A stretch of DNA of 64,000 nucleotides from Sporomusa ovata DSM 2662 (GCF_000445445.1 NZ_ASXP01000004.1:62001-126000), one strand, 5' to 3'; positions 53,757 through 63,015 are shown, counted from the stretch's first letter. The notes: generated from the sequence alone by a model not told the origin. A program made the numbers and translations.

Positions 53757-53928
53757 CACTTTTCACATAACTACTCAATCGGCTCTTCCCACCAGCCGAA
53801 AGCTACTCTGCCGGCAGCTGTTAGCTCTGGTGACTCAGGATTAGATAAGAAAATAAGAAAAGAGCCGCCAGGTGATCTTCAATGAATGGCATTTAGGTGA
53901 ACACAACCCGAAGGGCTATACAGCGAAT
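53757..53928. other. Intergenic stretch downstream of the metallophosphoesterase
   Basis: About 170 bases rich in short GC blocks (GGCTCTTCCC, GCCGGCAGCTG, AAGAGCCG). I see no ORF. CGGCTCTTCC and AGAGCCGCC may form a loose stem. Confidence 0.3.
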
Positions 53929-53972
53929 AAATAAACGAATGCCCCCGCAGTTACGGGGGCATTCGTTTATTT
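53929..53972. terminator. Strong bidirectional terminator
   Basis: Perfect 19-bp arms (53929-53947 and 53954-53972; AAATAAACGAATGCCCCCG-type) with a 6-nt loop. It serves the convergent acetate-transporter gene. Confidence 0.93.
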
Positions 53973-53979
53973 AAGTAAA

Positions 53980-54597
53980 TTATTTGAAAATACCAAAAGG
54001 CTTGCCCACCGGCAAAAATTTCTTGCCGAAATGTGTATTCAGAGTAGCGGCGGCACTGCCATAAAAGCTAACAATCGCAATAGCAAATTCAGCCCAAGCG
54101 GCAATCGTGTGCCAGATATGCCCAAAACCAAGGGCATCGGCCGCCAAACCGAGAAAAAGGATATCGATCAGGAAAAAAATAATAAAAAGAACTTTATGCG
54201 TTTCCATAGCCCCAAGAGTCATAAAAACAGTAAAAATGAAATACCCTATGAATGCAATTCCCAGTTGTGCACCATTAACATCAGCGGCTAATGCTGCGCC
54301 AAAAACTCCCATTTTAATCAACCAGCTAGTGGCTATTCCCAGCCAAAACAGACCATACGCGGCAAAAGCTGTTGCGCCAAACGTATTATTGTGTTTAAAA
54401 TCATTGAAGCTGGCAATTAATTGCGCAAAAGCACCTAAAAATACAGCCCAGGGAATGACAAAAGCAAGGCCGGTAGTCCAACCAAGTTTTTGTGAAGAAG
54501 CCACCAGAGTAACCATTGCTAACCCAAATAGACCTAAGCCACCTGGATCAGCTGTAACGATTTTTACCATTTGTGTGTTGCCATTAGTATTGCTCAT
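53980..54597 (-). CDS. Acetate uptake transporter (GPR1/FUN34/YaaH family)
   Basis: The 205-aa membrane protein has six predicted helices, with the family motif near the start (ADPGGLGLFGLAMVTL, a variant of NPAPLGL). A pore-like GYFIFTVFMTLGAMETH region is present. These proteins carry acetate or succinate with protons. AGGAGG lies ahead of its ATG on the minus strand. It stands alone between the phosphoesterase and the divergent iscR operon. Confidence 0.93.
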   Translation of the reverse strand: MSNTNGNTQMVKIVTADPGGLGLFGLAMVTLVASSQKLGWTTGLAFVIPWAVFLGAFAQLIASFNDFKHNNTFGATAFAAYGLFWLGIATSWLIKMGVFGAALAADVNGAQLGIAFIGYFIFTVFMTLGAMETHKVLFIIFFLIDILFLGLAADALGFGHIWHTIAAWAEFAIAIVSFYGSAAATLNTHFGKKFLPVGKPFGIFK

Positions 54598-54800
54598 ATA
54601 AGACCTCCTATGATTTTATATGTAAAAAATACCACAGGGTACAATATACTGTCAATCAGATAAATAATAGATTATATTCCTAGTTATGTTGCATAATATT
54701 AGAACATTATCCTTTGACAACGGTTTTAAATTCTGCTATATTTACTTAAAGAAAACCTATCATAATAGTCGGAAAAGAAAAGCCGGGGCGGGAGGATGCT

Positions 54801-55226
54801 GTGAAGCTGTCAACGAAAGGTCGATATGGTGTAGCGGCGATGTATGATTTGGCACTCCATTATGGGCAAGGTGCTATTTCACTGAAAAGTGTCGCCCAGC
54901 GTCAGGAAATATCTGAACATTATCTTGAACAGTTAATGGGTACACTAAGAAAGGCAGGCTACGTAAAAAGCGTACGTGGTGCCCAAGGCGGTTATGCATT
55001 GACTAAAGAACCGGCGCAAATTTCAGTGGGTGATATTATCCGGGTTATGGAAGGCCCGATTGCCCCAGTAGACTGTTTATTGGCTGATGATGCCAGCCGA
55101 ACTTTCTGTTCACGGGTTGATATCTGTGTAACCCGTGGTGTATGGGCTAAGGTAAGAGATAGTATTACTGCTGTATTGGATTCAATTACTCTTGCCGACT
55201 TATGCAAGGAAGAGCAAGAAAAGTGA
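54801..55226 (+). CDS. Rrf2-family regulator (IscR-like)
   Basis: The 141-aa regulator begins with the family start MKLSTKGRYGVAAMYDLALH. It has a winged-helix domain (ISEHYLEQLMGTLRKAGYVKSVRGAQGGYAL) and three spaced cysteines (CLLADDASRTFCSRVDIC) at the Fe-S cluster position. By family knowledge it senses Fe-S status and controls the iscS-iscU genes that follow after 17 bp. The start is GTG, with GGGAGG upstream. Confidence 0.93.
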   Translation: MKLSTKGRYGVAAMYDLALHYGQGAISLKSVAQRQEISEHYLEQLMGTLRKAGYVKSVRGAQGGYALTKEPAQISVGDIIRVMEGPIAPVDCLLADDASRTFCSRVDICVTRGVWAKVRDSITAVLDSITLADLCKEEQEK

Positions 55227-55243
55227 TAAGGAGATGAGTAGCA

Positions 55244-56452
55244 ATGAAACGTATTTATTTTGATCATTCGGCTACTACCCCGGTTGACCGGGAAGTTGCC
55301 GAACTGATGCTGGAGTATATGACTGATAAATTTGGTAATCCGTCCAGCGTCCATGCTTTTGGCCGGGAAACCCGCAAAGCTGTGGAAGAAGCCCGGGAAA
55401 AAGTAGCAGCGCTGATTAATGCCACTCCTAATGAAATATTCTTTACCAGTGGTGGCACTGAAGGTGACAACCTTGCGCTTAAGGGTGTGGCTTTTGCTAA
55501 TCGTAAGAAAGGCAACCATATTATAACAACAGCCATTGAACATCATGCTATTTTGCATACTTGCGAATATCTTGAAAAACATGGTTTTACAGTTACATAT
55601 CTGCCTGTTGACGAAAATGCCATGCTACGTATGGAAGACTTAAAAAATGCGATCACAGATCAAACAATACTTATTAGCGTTATGTTCGCTAATAATGAAG
55701 TAGGAACAATCCAACCGATAAAAGAAATTGGCCAACTTGCTAAAGAGAAGGGAATTTATTTCCACACTGATGCGGTACAGGCTGTTGGCAGCTGCCCAAT
55801 TGATGTAAAAGAATTAAATATAGATTTGCTTTCCATGTCAGGACACAAATTCTACGCCAGCAAAGGCGTTGGTGCCTTATATATCCGTCGTGGTGTAAAA
55901 ATTGAAGAAATCCAGCATGGCGGCGGTCACGAACGCAACCTACGGGCAGGTACTGAAAATGTACCGGGAATCGTTGGTCTGGGAAAAGCTGCAGAAATTG
56001 CCAAGCGGGATATGGAAAAAAAGAATGCCTATATCAAAGGTTTGCGCGATAAAGTAATAGCTACCATTATGGAAAAGATCCCGCATGTAAAACTTAACGG
56101 TCATCCGGACTTGAGATTACCGGGTAATGTTAACTTTAGTTTTCTCTACATTGAGGGCGAATCCTTGCTTTTGAATCTTGATATGAAGGGGATTGCCGCT
56201 TCGAGCGGTTCTGCCTGTACCTCGGGATCACTTGATCCCTCTCATGTACTTTTAGCTATGGGGTTAACCCATGAGGTAGCGCACGGTTCGCTGCGGGTGA
56301 CACTTGGACGTGGTAATACTGAAGAAGACATTAATTACTTTTTGGAAATCTTACCGGAGATTGTAGAAAAGCTGCGTAGTATGTCACCTTTATATGGCAG
56401 TGCAGCTGAGCTCAAGCCTTCCAATCCATGCTCAAGCTGTCATCACCATTAA
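55244..56452 (+). CDS. Cysteine desulfurase (NifS/IscS type)
   Basis: The 402-aa PLP enzyme takes sulfur from cysteine. It starts MKRIYFDHSATTPVDREVAE. PLP-Lys is at about 204 (SMSGHKFYASKG) and the active-site cysteine at about 325 (SSGSACTSGSLDPSHVL). The last residues form a Cys/His tail (NPCSSCHHH). It is second in the iscR-iscS-iscU-mnmA operon, so the sulfur serves Fe-S clusters and tRNA thiolation. Classification as IscS or NifS is open. Confidence 0.96.
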   Translation: MKRIYFDHSATTPVDREVAELMLEYMTDKFGNPSSVHAFGRETRKAVEEAREKVAALINATPNEIFFTSGGTEGDNLALKGVAFANRKKGNHIITTAIEHHAILHTCEYLEKHGFTVTYLPVDENAMLRMEDLKNAITDQTILISVMFANNEVGTIQPIKEIGQLAKEKGIYFHTDAVQAVGSCPIDVKELNIDLLSMSGHKFYASKGVGALYIRRGVKIEEIQHGGGHERNLRAGTENVPGIVGLGKAAEIAKRDMEKKNAYIKGLRDKVIATIMEKIPHVKLNGHPDLRLPGNVNFSFLYIEGESLLLNLDMKGIAASSGSACTSGSLDPSHVLLAMGLTHEVAHGSLRVTLGRGNTEEDINYFLEILPEIVEKLRSMSPLYGSAAELKPSNPCSSCHHH

Positions 56453-56476
56453 TTTAGCACTAGAGGAGAGAATAAC

Positions 56477-56848
56477 ATGTACAATGAAAAAGTTATGGAT
56501 CATTTCTCCAATCCCCGTAATGTCGGCGAAATAAAAGATGCCGATGGTGTTGGTGAAGTAGGTAATGCCAAATGCGGCGATATTATGCGAATTTATCTGC
56601 AAGTAGAAAATGATATAATTACCGACGTAAAGTTTAAAACCTTTGGCTGTGGCGCCGCCATTGCAACCAGCAGTATGGTAACTGAGATGGTTAAAGGTAA
56701 AAACTTAGATGAAGCTTTGGAAATCTCCAACCAGGCAGTCGCCGAAGCGTTAGGCGGCTTACCACCAGCCAAAATGCACTGTTCTAATTTAGCAGCCGAT
56801 GCGTTGCATGAAGCGATTAAAGACTATATTGCTAAAAAAGGAAAGTGA
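56477..56848 (+). CDS. Fe-S cluster scaffold protein (IscU/NifU N-terminal type)
   Basis: The 123-aa scaffold has the three ligand cysteines in AKCGDIM (about 36), FGCGAAIAT (about 62) and KMHCSNLAAD (about 104), plus the N-terminal YNEKVMDHFSNPRNVGEI. It receives sulfur from the preceding desulfurase. AGAGGAGAG precedes the ATG and mnmA begins 7 bp after its stop. Confidence 0.96.
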   Translation: MYNEKVMDHFSNPRNVGEIKDADGVGEVGNAKCGDIMRIYLQVENDIITDVKFKTFGCGAAIATSSMVTEMVKGKNLDEALEISNQAVAEALGGLPPAKMHCSNLAADALHEAIKDYIAKKGK

Positions 56849-56855
56849 TTCATTG

Positions 56856-57950
56856 ATGGCTGATAAGCCCAGAGTGCTTGTGGCCATGAGCGGAGGGGTG
56901 GACAGTTCTTTAACTGCCGCCCTTCTTGTTCATCAAGGCTATGATGTAATTGGCGCTACGATGCAAATATGGGAAAAGGATCAGGAAAATAGTGACCCTG
57001 ACAGTAGAGGCTGCTGTTCATTATCAGCTGTTGAGGATGCCCGGCGGGTTGCTAATAAAATAGGAATCCCCTACTATGTGCTTAACTTCCGGGATATGTT
57101 CCAGGACACAGTGGTTAATTATTTCATAGCAGAATATTCAGCAGGCAGGACACCTAATCCCTGTATTGCCTGCAATCGCTATGTAAAATTTGAGGGTCTG
57201 CTAAGCAAAGCATTGGCACTGGGGGCCCAATATGTAGCTACTGGACACTATGCACAGATTATGTATGCAAAAGACCGCCAGCGCTATATTCTGCGTAAGG
57301 GGATGGATCTCACTAAAGACCAGTCTTATGCTTTATACCACCTGAATCAACATACTCTTAGTCATTTTTTGATGCCGCTCGGGAAATTTGCGAAAACTGA
57401 AACCAGAAAAATGGCCAGAGAGTTAGGTTTATCGATTGCTGATAAACCTGACAGTCAGGAGATCTGTTTTGTACCTAATGATGATTATAAAGCTTTTTTG
57501 AAAAATCGTATTCCTGAATTACTGAAACCGGGTAATATTGTAGATCTGACCGGCAGTATTCTAGGTAAGCATCAGGGGGTCCAGCTTTATACGGTTGGGC
57601 AGCGCAAAGGCCTTGGTTTAGCAGTTGGTAAACCCTTATACGTTATCGCACTTGACGCCGAGCGTAATGAAGTGGTTGTCGGCTCAGACCGGGATGTTTT
57701 TTCCTCAGAGCTTATTGCTAGTGACCTCAATTTTATTACAATTGATACACTGGAAGAGCCGCTGGCCGTGGAAGCTAAAATTCGCTATAGCGGATCTCCC
57801 GCCCAGGCTATGGTAACACCACTTGGTAATGGTCAGGTTCAGGTAAAATTTGCCACACCGCAGCGGGCTATTACACCTGGACAATCTGTTGTATTTTACC
57901 ATGATGATATTGTCATTGGCGGGGGAATTATAATAAAGACAGTAAAGTAA
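56856..57950 (+). CDS. mnmA: tRNA-specific 2-thiouridylase MnmA
   Basis: The 364-aa enzyme thiolates U34 of tRNA-Glu, -Gln and -Lys with sulfur from the desulfurase. The PP-loop is AMSGGVDSSLTAALL (about residues 9-23), the catalytic cysteines lie in NPCIACNRYVKF (about 102) and SQEICFVPNDDYK (about 199). A C-terminal beta-barrel follows. I start at ATG 56856, preceded by AAGGAAAG; it lies tight behind iscU. Confidence 0.96.
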   Translation: MADKPRVLVAMSGGVDSSLTAALLVHQGYDVIGATMQIWEKDQENSDPDSRGCCSLSAVEDARRVANKIGIPYYVLNFRDMFQDTVVNYFIAEYSAGRTPNPCIACNRYVKFEGLLSKALALGAQYVATGHYAQIMYAKDRQRYILRKGMDLTKDQSYALYHLNQHTLSHFLMPLGKFAKTETRKMARELGLSIADKPDSQEICFVPNDDYKAFLKNRIPELLKPGNIVDLTGSILGKHQGVQLYTVGQRKGLGLAVGKPLYVIALDAERNEVVVGSDRDVFSSELIASDLNFITIDTLEEPLAVEAKIRYSGSPAQAMVTPLGNGQVQVKFATPQRAITPGQSVVFYHDDIVIGGGIIIKTVK

Positions 57951-58042
57951 CTGGCCATAAATTTTTATATAGGACAATACTTGCTATAAACAGTCACTTT
58001 TTTGGCCATACTAATAGTACAATCTGTTAGGGAGGCCTACTA

Positions 58043-58555
58043 ATGCAAAAACTGCGTAATTTATTTGGCCTGCCGGTGTTAATTACCGGAACCGGTGCGC
58101 AGATTGGCGAGGTAAAAGAAGTACTTCTTGACTTAGAGCAGGCTGCTGTTCGTGGTATTGTTCTTGCTGGTGCTAATTGGTTTACTAATGATCAAGGCGT
58201 TGTGTTTGAAGATGTATTTAGGATTGGTAGAGATGCCGTAATGCTTCGGGCCACATATGCTGTACAAGAGCTAACACCGGCTAGGATGCCGGGAACTGTT
58301 TATTATCTGTGTGATTTGCTGGACAAGCAAATTTATACTGATGCAGGGTTAAGCTTTGGTATCTTGGTGGACGCTCTTTATGATAGTACTACCGGTGAGA
58401 TAAAGGCTTATGAGATTTCTGACGGTCTTATTACGGATTTGTTATATGGCCGCAAAATTATGCCGCTGCCGCAAGCACAAGTTGTTGGTCAGGATCGCGT
58501 AATCATTCCCGATGCTATGACCAATCTTCTTATACCTGAATCGAATAAGGTGTGA
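58043..58555 (+). CDS. PRC-barrel domain protein
   Basis: The 170-aa protein has two PRC-barrel-like repeats (about residues 1-80, beginning LPVLITGTGAQIGEVKEVLL, and 95-165 with DLLDKQIYTDAGLSFGILVD). PRC-barrel proteins of sporulating Firmicutes include YlmC/YmxH-like factors and resemble RimM domains; the role is undefined. TAGGGAGG precedes the ATG. It heads a three-gene cluster of small proteins. Confidence 0.8.
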   Translation: MQKLRNLFGLPVLITGTGAQIGEVKEVLLDLEQAAVRGIVLAGANWFTNDQGVVFEDVFRIGRDAVMLRATYAVQELTPARMPGTVYYLCDLLDKQIYTDAGLSFGILVDALYDSTTGEIKAYEISDGLITDLLYGRKIMPLPQAQVVGQDRVIIPDAMTNLLIPESNKV

Positions 58556-58565
58556 GGTGTAGTTT

Positions 58566-58763
58566 ATGACAACTTGTCCTATATGCGGGCAACGGGATAT
58601 AGGTAAAGTCGGTGCCGACCAGTACTACTGCGGGGATTGTTGTGTAGAGTTTATGATACGAAATCAGGATTTGAAAATCTATAATGTTGAGGTTGATGGT
58701 ACGTTAACTCTATATGATGATACGGCACAGGGTACTGTTAATTTAGAGGTACAAAAGGGGTGA
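58566..58763 (+). CDS. Small zinc-ribbon protein (65 aa)
   Basis: The protein has two CxxC pairs, CPICGQRDIG (residues 4-7) and CGDCC (about 22-26), followed by a beta-rich tail (DLKIYNVEVDGTLTLYDDTA). It resembles archaeal/bacterial zinc ribbons. No family function is known. GAGGTG precedes the ATG. The stop is followed at once by the next small gene. Confidence 0.65.
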   Translation: MTTCPICGQRDIGKVGADQYYCGDCCVEFMIRNQDLKIYNVEVDGTLTLYDDTAQGTVNLEVQKG

Positions 58764-58767
58764 TATG

Positions 58768-58965
58768 ATGCGCAACAGGTTTTGGCAAGGATTGTTTTTT
58801 GGTGGACTTGTAGGAACAGCACTAGGCGCCATCATAGTTCCCAAGGCTAAACCACAAAAAAAGCCGCTGTTTGAATGTAGTGCTGATGCAGTTGCTGATA
58901 CTACCCGTGATTTAATGCGGGATGCACGCCGGGCGCGCAAGCGGTTGATGAAAAAACTGGATTAG
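58768..58965 (+). CDS. YtxH-like small membrane protein (65 aa)
   Basis: A short N-terminal segment with a Gly-rich membrane helix (FWQGLFFGGLVGTALGAIIV) and a basic tail with repeated Arg/Ala/Asp (DLMRDARRARKRLMKKLD) give the YtxH-like layout. AAGGGGTG precedes the adjacent ATGs (58765 and 58768). Probably a structural membrane protein of the PRC-barrel cluster. Confidence 0.65.
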   Translation: MRNRFWQGLFFGGLVGTALGAIIVPKAKPQKKPLFECSADAVADTTRDLMRDARRARKRLMKKLD

Positions 58966-58976
58966 TGTCCGGTAAT

Positions 58977-59003
58977 AGGGGGGCCTATGTAGGCTCCTTT
59001 TTC
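58977..59003 (+). terminator. Terminator after the PRC-barrel cluster
   Basis: GGGGCCTA-TG-TAGGCTCC stem followed by TTTTTCTT. Confidence 0.8.
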
Positions 59004-59030
59004 TTATAAGATAAGAAAGTTTATGTTTTT

Positions 59031-59112
59031 TGAACCGCAGAGACGCAGAGTACGCAGAGGGAATGTCTCGATATACATCTCCCCTCTGCGCTCTCAGTGT
59101 ACTCTGCGGTTA
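59031..59112. repeat. Dispersed palindromic repeat, intact copy B
   Basis: Left arm AACCGCAGAGACGCAGAG with a further TACGCAGAGGG, spacer AATGTCTCGATATACATCTC, and right arm CCCTCTGCGCTCTCAGTGTACTCTGCGGTT form a long, imperfect inverted repeat. Copy A at 24834-24906 shares the left arm and spacer almost exactly. It has no ORF and no transposase, so it resembles a small interspersed palindromic repeat. Confidence 0.8.
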
Positions 59113-59154
59113 GAGCCGTATCCTCAAGGGTTTTATTATTGACAAGGAGAACAT

Positions 59155-60180
59155 ATGCAGTTTACAAAAAAACATTTCAGACTTACTATTATATTTATAT
59201 TTGCGGTTATAACTTTATATTTTCTCTGGCTTGTGCGCAGTGGCTTGTATCCATTCATTATCGCTTTATTACTGGCCTATTTGCTCAACCCTGCAGTATG
59301 TTATCTTGAGAAAAAAGGCTTGTCAAGAGTGTTAGCTATCCTGCTGTTATATGTAATTTTATTTACTGTTATTATTCTTGGCGGAACTCGCCTGCTGCCG
59401 GTTTTGATTAGAGATTTAGAAAGCTTTGGCAAGGAATTACCGCATATTCTGGGAAAAAGTGAGGAATTATTTTATCTCATTCAGAGCCACTACCAAAATT
59501 CAGTTTTACCTTACTCAATCCGCATGGCGATTGATAATTCAATAATAGCCTTACAACAGGAAGGGCAGTCCTTTGCCAGTGGCTTAGCCAACAGCATCCT
59601 GGGGCTTATCACCTATTTCATTGGCTTTGCCATTACACCAATATTGGCCTTTTATTTCTTGCATGACTGGCAAGCTATCAAAGAAGGCTTGCTTTTATTG
59701 GTGCCATGCCGCTTACGGCAGGAATTTACTTTGGCACTTAAAGATATTGACAAAGTATTAAATGGTGTAATTAGAGGGCAGCTTACGGTTGCCATAATTG
59801 TCGGTGTCTTGGTTAGTATCGGTTTATACTTTTTTAAAGTCCCGTTTGCCTTACTGATTGGTATTACTGCCGGTTTACTTGATATCATTCCTTATTTTGG
59901 CGCATTTATTGGCGCCACGCCGGCTATAACCCTGGCGCTTTTGGAGTCACCGCTGCTTGCTGGGAAAGTTGCTTTACTTTTTTTTGTAATTCATCAGTTG
60001 GAAGGAAGCGTAATTGGTCCCAAAATTCTTGGAGAAAGCGTAGGACTGCACCCGCTTACTGTGATTTTCTGTTTATTTGCCGGCGGTGAGTTATTTGGCG
60101 TTGTGGGCATGCTGCTAGGTGTACCGGTTGCGGCAGTGGGAAAGGTAGTGCTGCAACACAGTATTAAGCTTTTATTATAG
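59155..60180 (+). CDS. AI-2E family permease, copy 2
   Basis: The 341-aa protein is a paralogue of the permease at 44385: about eight membrane helices, the soluble insert (LPHILGKSEELFYLIQSHYQ), FYFLHDWQAIKEGLLLLVPC and IGATPAITLALLESPLLAGK. The substrate is unknown. CAAGGAGAA precedes the ATG. It is located just upstream of alaS, as is common in Firmicutes. Confidence 0.88.
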   Translation: MQFTKKHFRLTIIFIFAVITLYFLWLVRSGLYPFIIALLLAYLLNPAVCYLEKKGLSRVLAILLLYVILFTVIILGGTRLLPVLIRDLESFGKELPHILGKSEELFYLIQSHYQNSVLPYSIRMAIDNSIIALQQEGQSFASGLANSILGLITYFIGFAITPILAFYFLHDWQAIKEGLLLLVPCRLRQEFTLALKDIDKVLNGVIRGQLTVAIIVGVLVSIGLYFFKVPFALLIGITAGLLDIIPYFGAFIGATPAITLALLESPLLAGKVALLFFVIHQLEGSVIGPKILGESVGLHPLTVIFCLFAGGELFGVVGMLLGVPVAAVGKVVLQHSIKLLL

Positions 60181-60198
60181 TTCTCTTCACACCAAATA

Positions 60199-60228
60199 TT
60201 GACACTAAATCTCAAATTGTAGTATAAT
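60199..60228 (+). promoter_or_regulatory. Sigma-A promoter of alaS
   Basis: Consensus TTGACA (60199-60204) and TATAAT (60223-60228) with an 18-bp spacer, 45 bases before the alaS start. No T-box core is seen. Confidence 0.8.
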
Positions 60229-60272
60229 TCCACCAGAATAATGGATTACTTTTATAATTGGAGCTGATTAAT

Positions 60273-62891
60273 TTGAAACAATTGACCGGAAACGAATTAA
60301 GAAAACTGTTTCTGGATTTTTTTGCTGGCAAAGATCATTTAATTCAACCAAGTTCTTCGCTTATTCCTGAAAACGACCCGACCTTGCTGCTCATTGGCGC
60401 AGGTATGGCTCCGTTTAAACCCTTTTTTACCGGTAAAATGAAACCGCCTCACCCACGGATTACTACTAGTCAAAAATGTGTTCGAACTGGTGATATTGAG
60501 AATGTCGGCCGGACGGCACGCCATCATACTTTTTTTGAAATGCTGGGTAATTTCTCCTTTGGTGATTATTTCAAGAAAGATGCTATTGCCTGGGCGTGGG
60601 AATTTTTGACAGAGTATCTGGAGCTCCCCAAGGATAAACTCTGGATTACTATCTATACGAATGATGACGAAGCTTTTGATATCTGGCATAATGATATAAA
60701 AGTTCCTGCTGACCGGATTATTAGAATGGAAGAAAACTTCTGGGAAATTGGTCCCGGCCCCTGCGGCCCCTGCTCAGAAATACATATCGATTTAGGAGAA
60801 GAACGCGGTTGTGGTAAGCCGGATTGTGCCGTAGGCTGTAACTGTGACCGGTATTTAGAGATTTGGAATTTGGTATTCACTCAATTTGACCGGGACGAGG
60901 CGGGAAATTATACCCCGCTTGCCAAGAAAAATATTGACACCGGTGCCGGCCTTGAACGTATTGCTTCTGTGCTGCAAAATAAACCCTCTAATTTTGAAAC
61001 CGACTTATTGTATCCCATTATTGACTATGCTGCTAAAGTAGCCGGTGTTACTTATGGTCAGTCAGCCAAAAACGATGTTTCGTTAAAGGTAATTGCCGAC
61101 CATGGCCGCAGTATGACGATTATGATTGGCGACGGCGTGTTACCCTCCAATGAGGGGCGTGGTTATGTTTTACGCCGGATTCTCCGGCGGGCTGTCAGAC
61201 ATGGCCGCTTACTGGGAATTGAAAAACCGTTTTTAACTGATATTGTTGATATTGCTGCCACTATTTTTGCACAGGCTTATCCTGATATTACTGACAAAAA
61301 AGATTACATAAAAAAAGTAATTCAATTAGAAGAAGAACGGTTCCACACTACCCTGGCACAAGGGATTGAATTGTTAAACAAGCATGTTCAGGAACTTGCC
61401 CAGGCAGGTCAAACAGTGCTTGATGGTTCTATGGCTTTTAAACTGTATGATACCTTTGGCTTTCCCTGGGAGCTTACTGAAGAAATATTAAGTGAAAATA
61501 CTATGACCTTGGATAAACAGGGGTTTGAGCAGGCTATGGCCGAGCAGCGCGAGCGGGCCCGTGCCGCCCGCCAGGACAGTGAGGAAAGTGTGGCCTTACC
61601 TGATTTATCCGGTTTGGTAACCGAAACCTTAAGCTGTAATCCGGAAGCGGAAAGTGCTAAGGTAATTTTGATCTTGAAAGACGGTAAAGTAGTTAAAGAT
61701 GCCTTCGACGGCGACGAGGTTGCGGTAATCTTAGATGTTACCCCCTTTCATGCCGAAGGCGGTGGCCAGGTAGGTGATACTGGTATCATTGCCAGTGCCC
61801 TTGGCAAAATCGAAGTCAATAATACCCGCAAATTACCAGATGGAACCATCTATCATATTGGCCATATTAGTGAAGGAGCTCTGAAAACCGGCGAAGTTGT
61901 GCAATTGTCTGTTGATATAGCCAGACGTCGTCATATTGCCCGCAACCATACGGCTACTCATTTATTACAAGCTGCCTTAAAACAGGTTTTAGGCGGACAT
62001 GTTAATCAAGCAGGATCGTCTGTTGACAGCAGTAGACTGCGGTTTGACTTTACCCATTTTGCGCCTGTTACTGCCGAACAGTTGGCTGAGGTTGAGCAAA
62101 TGGTTAATGAGGTTATTTTAGGTAATACCACCTTAGCCATTATTGAGACAACACAAGCGGTTGCCAAAGAAATGGGAGCAATGGCTCTCTTCGGTGAAAA
62201 ATATGGCGAACGGGTACGGGTAGTGATCGTCGATGGCTTTAGTAAAGAATTATGTGGTGGTACTCATGTTGGTTCAACGGCAGAGATTGGTCTATTTAAA
62301 ATTGTCAGTGAAGCAGGTATCGGTGCCGGTATGCGCCGAATTGAGGCAGTTACCGGCTATGGTGCCCATGAATATTTAAAACTGCAAAATGAACTTATTA
62401 GAGAAGCGGCTGGTGTGCTAAAGACTCGTCCTGAGGAAATCGTCACCCGAATTGATACGCTCAACGGACGTGTCCGGGAACTGGAAAAAGAAGTTGGTAT
62501 CTTAACTACCAAGCTTGCTAAAAATGAAGTACAGGATCTCTTAGCCACTGCCAGCACCATTAACGGTGTTCAGGTAGTAATAGGCCGGGTAGCTGCTGCT
62601 GATATGGAGAATCTGCGAGCAACCGGCGATATGGTACGAGATCGTTTGCAATCCGGAGTTGTGGTACTGGGCGCAATTAGTGGTGACAAAGTCAATTTTG
62701 TTGCTATGGCTACTGCTGATTGCGTTGCCAAAGGTATTCATGCCGGTAAGATTATAAAAGAAACCGCGGCGGTAGCGGGCGGCGGCGGCGGCGGTCGCCC
62801 CGATATGGCCCAAGCTGGCGGCAAACAGCCGGAAAGATTGTCCGAAGCTCTAAAAATGGCTGAGCAAATTATTAAATCACAAATTATATAG
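60273..62891 (+). CDS. alaS: Alanyl-tRNA synthetase
   Basis: The 872-aa class II synthetase starts MKQLTGNELRKLFLDFFAGK. The catalytic core (SSLIPENDPTLLLIGAGMAP; TARHHTFFEMLGNFSFGDYF), the tRNA-recognition domain, the editing domain with HTATHLLQAAL and CGGTHVGSTAEIG, and the C-terminal DHHA1 domain with a Gly-rich stretch (AGGGGGGRPDMAQAGG) are visible. I prefer TTG 60273 with GGAG about 9 bases upstream; an in-frame TTG at 60258 would have no ribosome-binding site. The window also carries a tRNA-Ala(CGC) substrate. Confidence 0.97.
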   Translation: MKQLTGNELRKLFLDFFAGKDHLIQPSSSLIPENDPTLLLIGAGMAPFKPFFTGKMKPPHPRITTSQKCVRTGDIENVGRTARHHTFFEMLGNFSFGDYFKKDAIAWAWEFLTEYLELPKDKLWITIYTNDDEAFDIWHNDIKVPADRIIRMEENFWEIGPGPCGPCSEIHIDLGEERGCGKPDCAVGCNCDRYLEIWNLVFTQFDRDEAGNYTPLAKKNIDTGAGLERIASVLQNKPSNFETDLLYPIIDYAAKVAGVTYGQSAKNDVSLKVIADHGRSMTIMIGDGVLPSNEGRGYVLRRILRRAVRHGRLLGIEKPFLTDIVDIAATIFAQAYPDITDKKDYIKKVIQLEEERFHTTLAQGIELLNKHVQELAQAGQTVLDGSMAFKLYDTFGFPWELTEEILSENTMTLDKQGFEQAMAEQRERARAARQDSEESVALPDLSGLVTETLSCNPEAESAKVILILKDGKVVKDAFDGDEVAVILDVTPFHAEGGGQVGDTGIIASALGKIEVNNTRKLPDGTIYHIGHISEGALKTGEVVQLSVDIARRRHIARNHTATHLLQAALKQVLGGHVNQAGSSVDSSRLRFDFTHFAPVTAEQLAEVEQMVNEVILGNTTLAIIETTQAVAKEMGAMALFGEKYGERVRVVIVDGFSKELCGGTHVGSTAEIGLFKIVSEAGIGAGMRRIEAVTGYGAHEYLKLQNELIREAAGVLKTRPEEIVTRIDTLNGRVRELEKEVGILTTKLAKNEVQDLLATASTINGVQVVIGRVAAADMENLRATGDMVRDRLQSGVVVLGAISGDKVNFVAMATADCVAKGIHAGKIIKETAAVAGGGGGGRPDMAQAGGKQPERLSEALKMAEQIIKSQII

Positions 62892-62899
62892 TGCATCAT

Positions 62900-62930
62900 A
62901 CAGGCAGGCTTTGTGCCTGCCTGTAAAAAT
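62900..62930 (+). terminator. Terminator-like hairpin after alaS
   Basis: Perfect 10-bp stem ACAGGCAGGC/GCCTGCCTGT (62900-62924) followed by AAAAATTT; the U-tract is poor. Confidence 0.6.
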
Positions 62931-63015
62931 TTATCAAAACTAACAGGAAAATATAATGCCAGGTAGAATATATAGATCTATACTTTGTCGATAATATAAG
63001 GGAGGAGGAGGCTTT

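Noticed and set aside
54107..54601. 164-aa plus-strand ORF opposite the acetate transporter gene
   Set aside because: The minus-strand frame encodes a recognisable YaaH-family protein; this one is its shadow.
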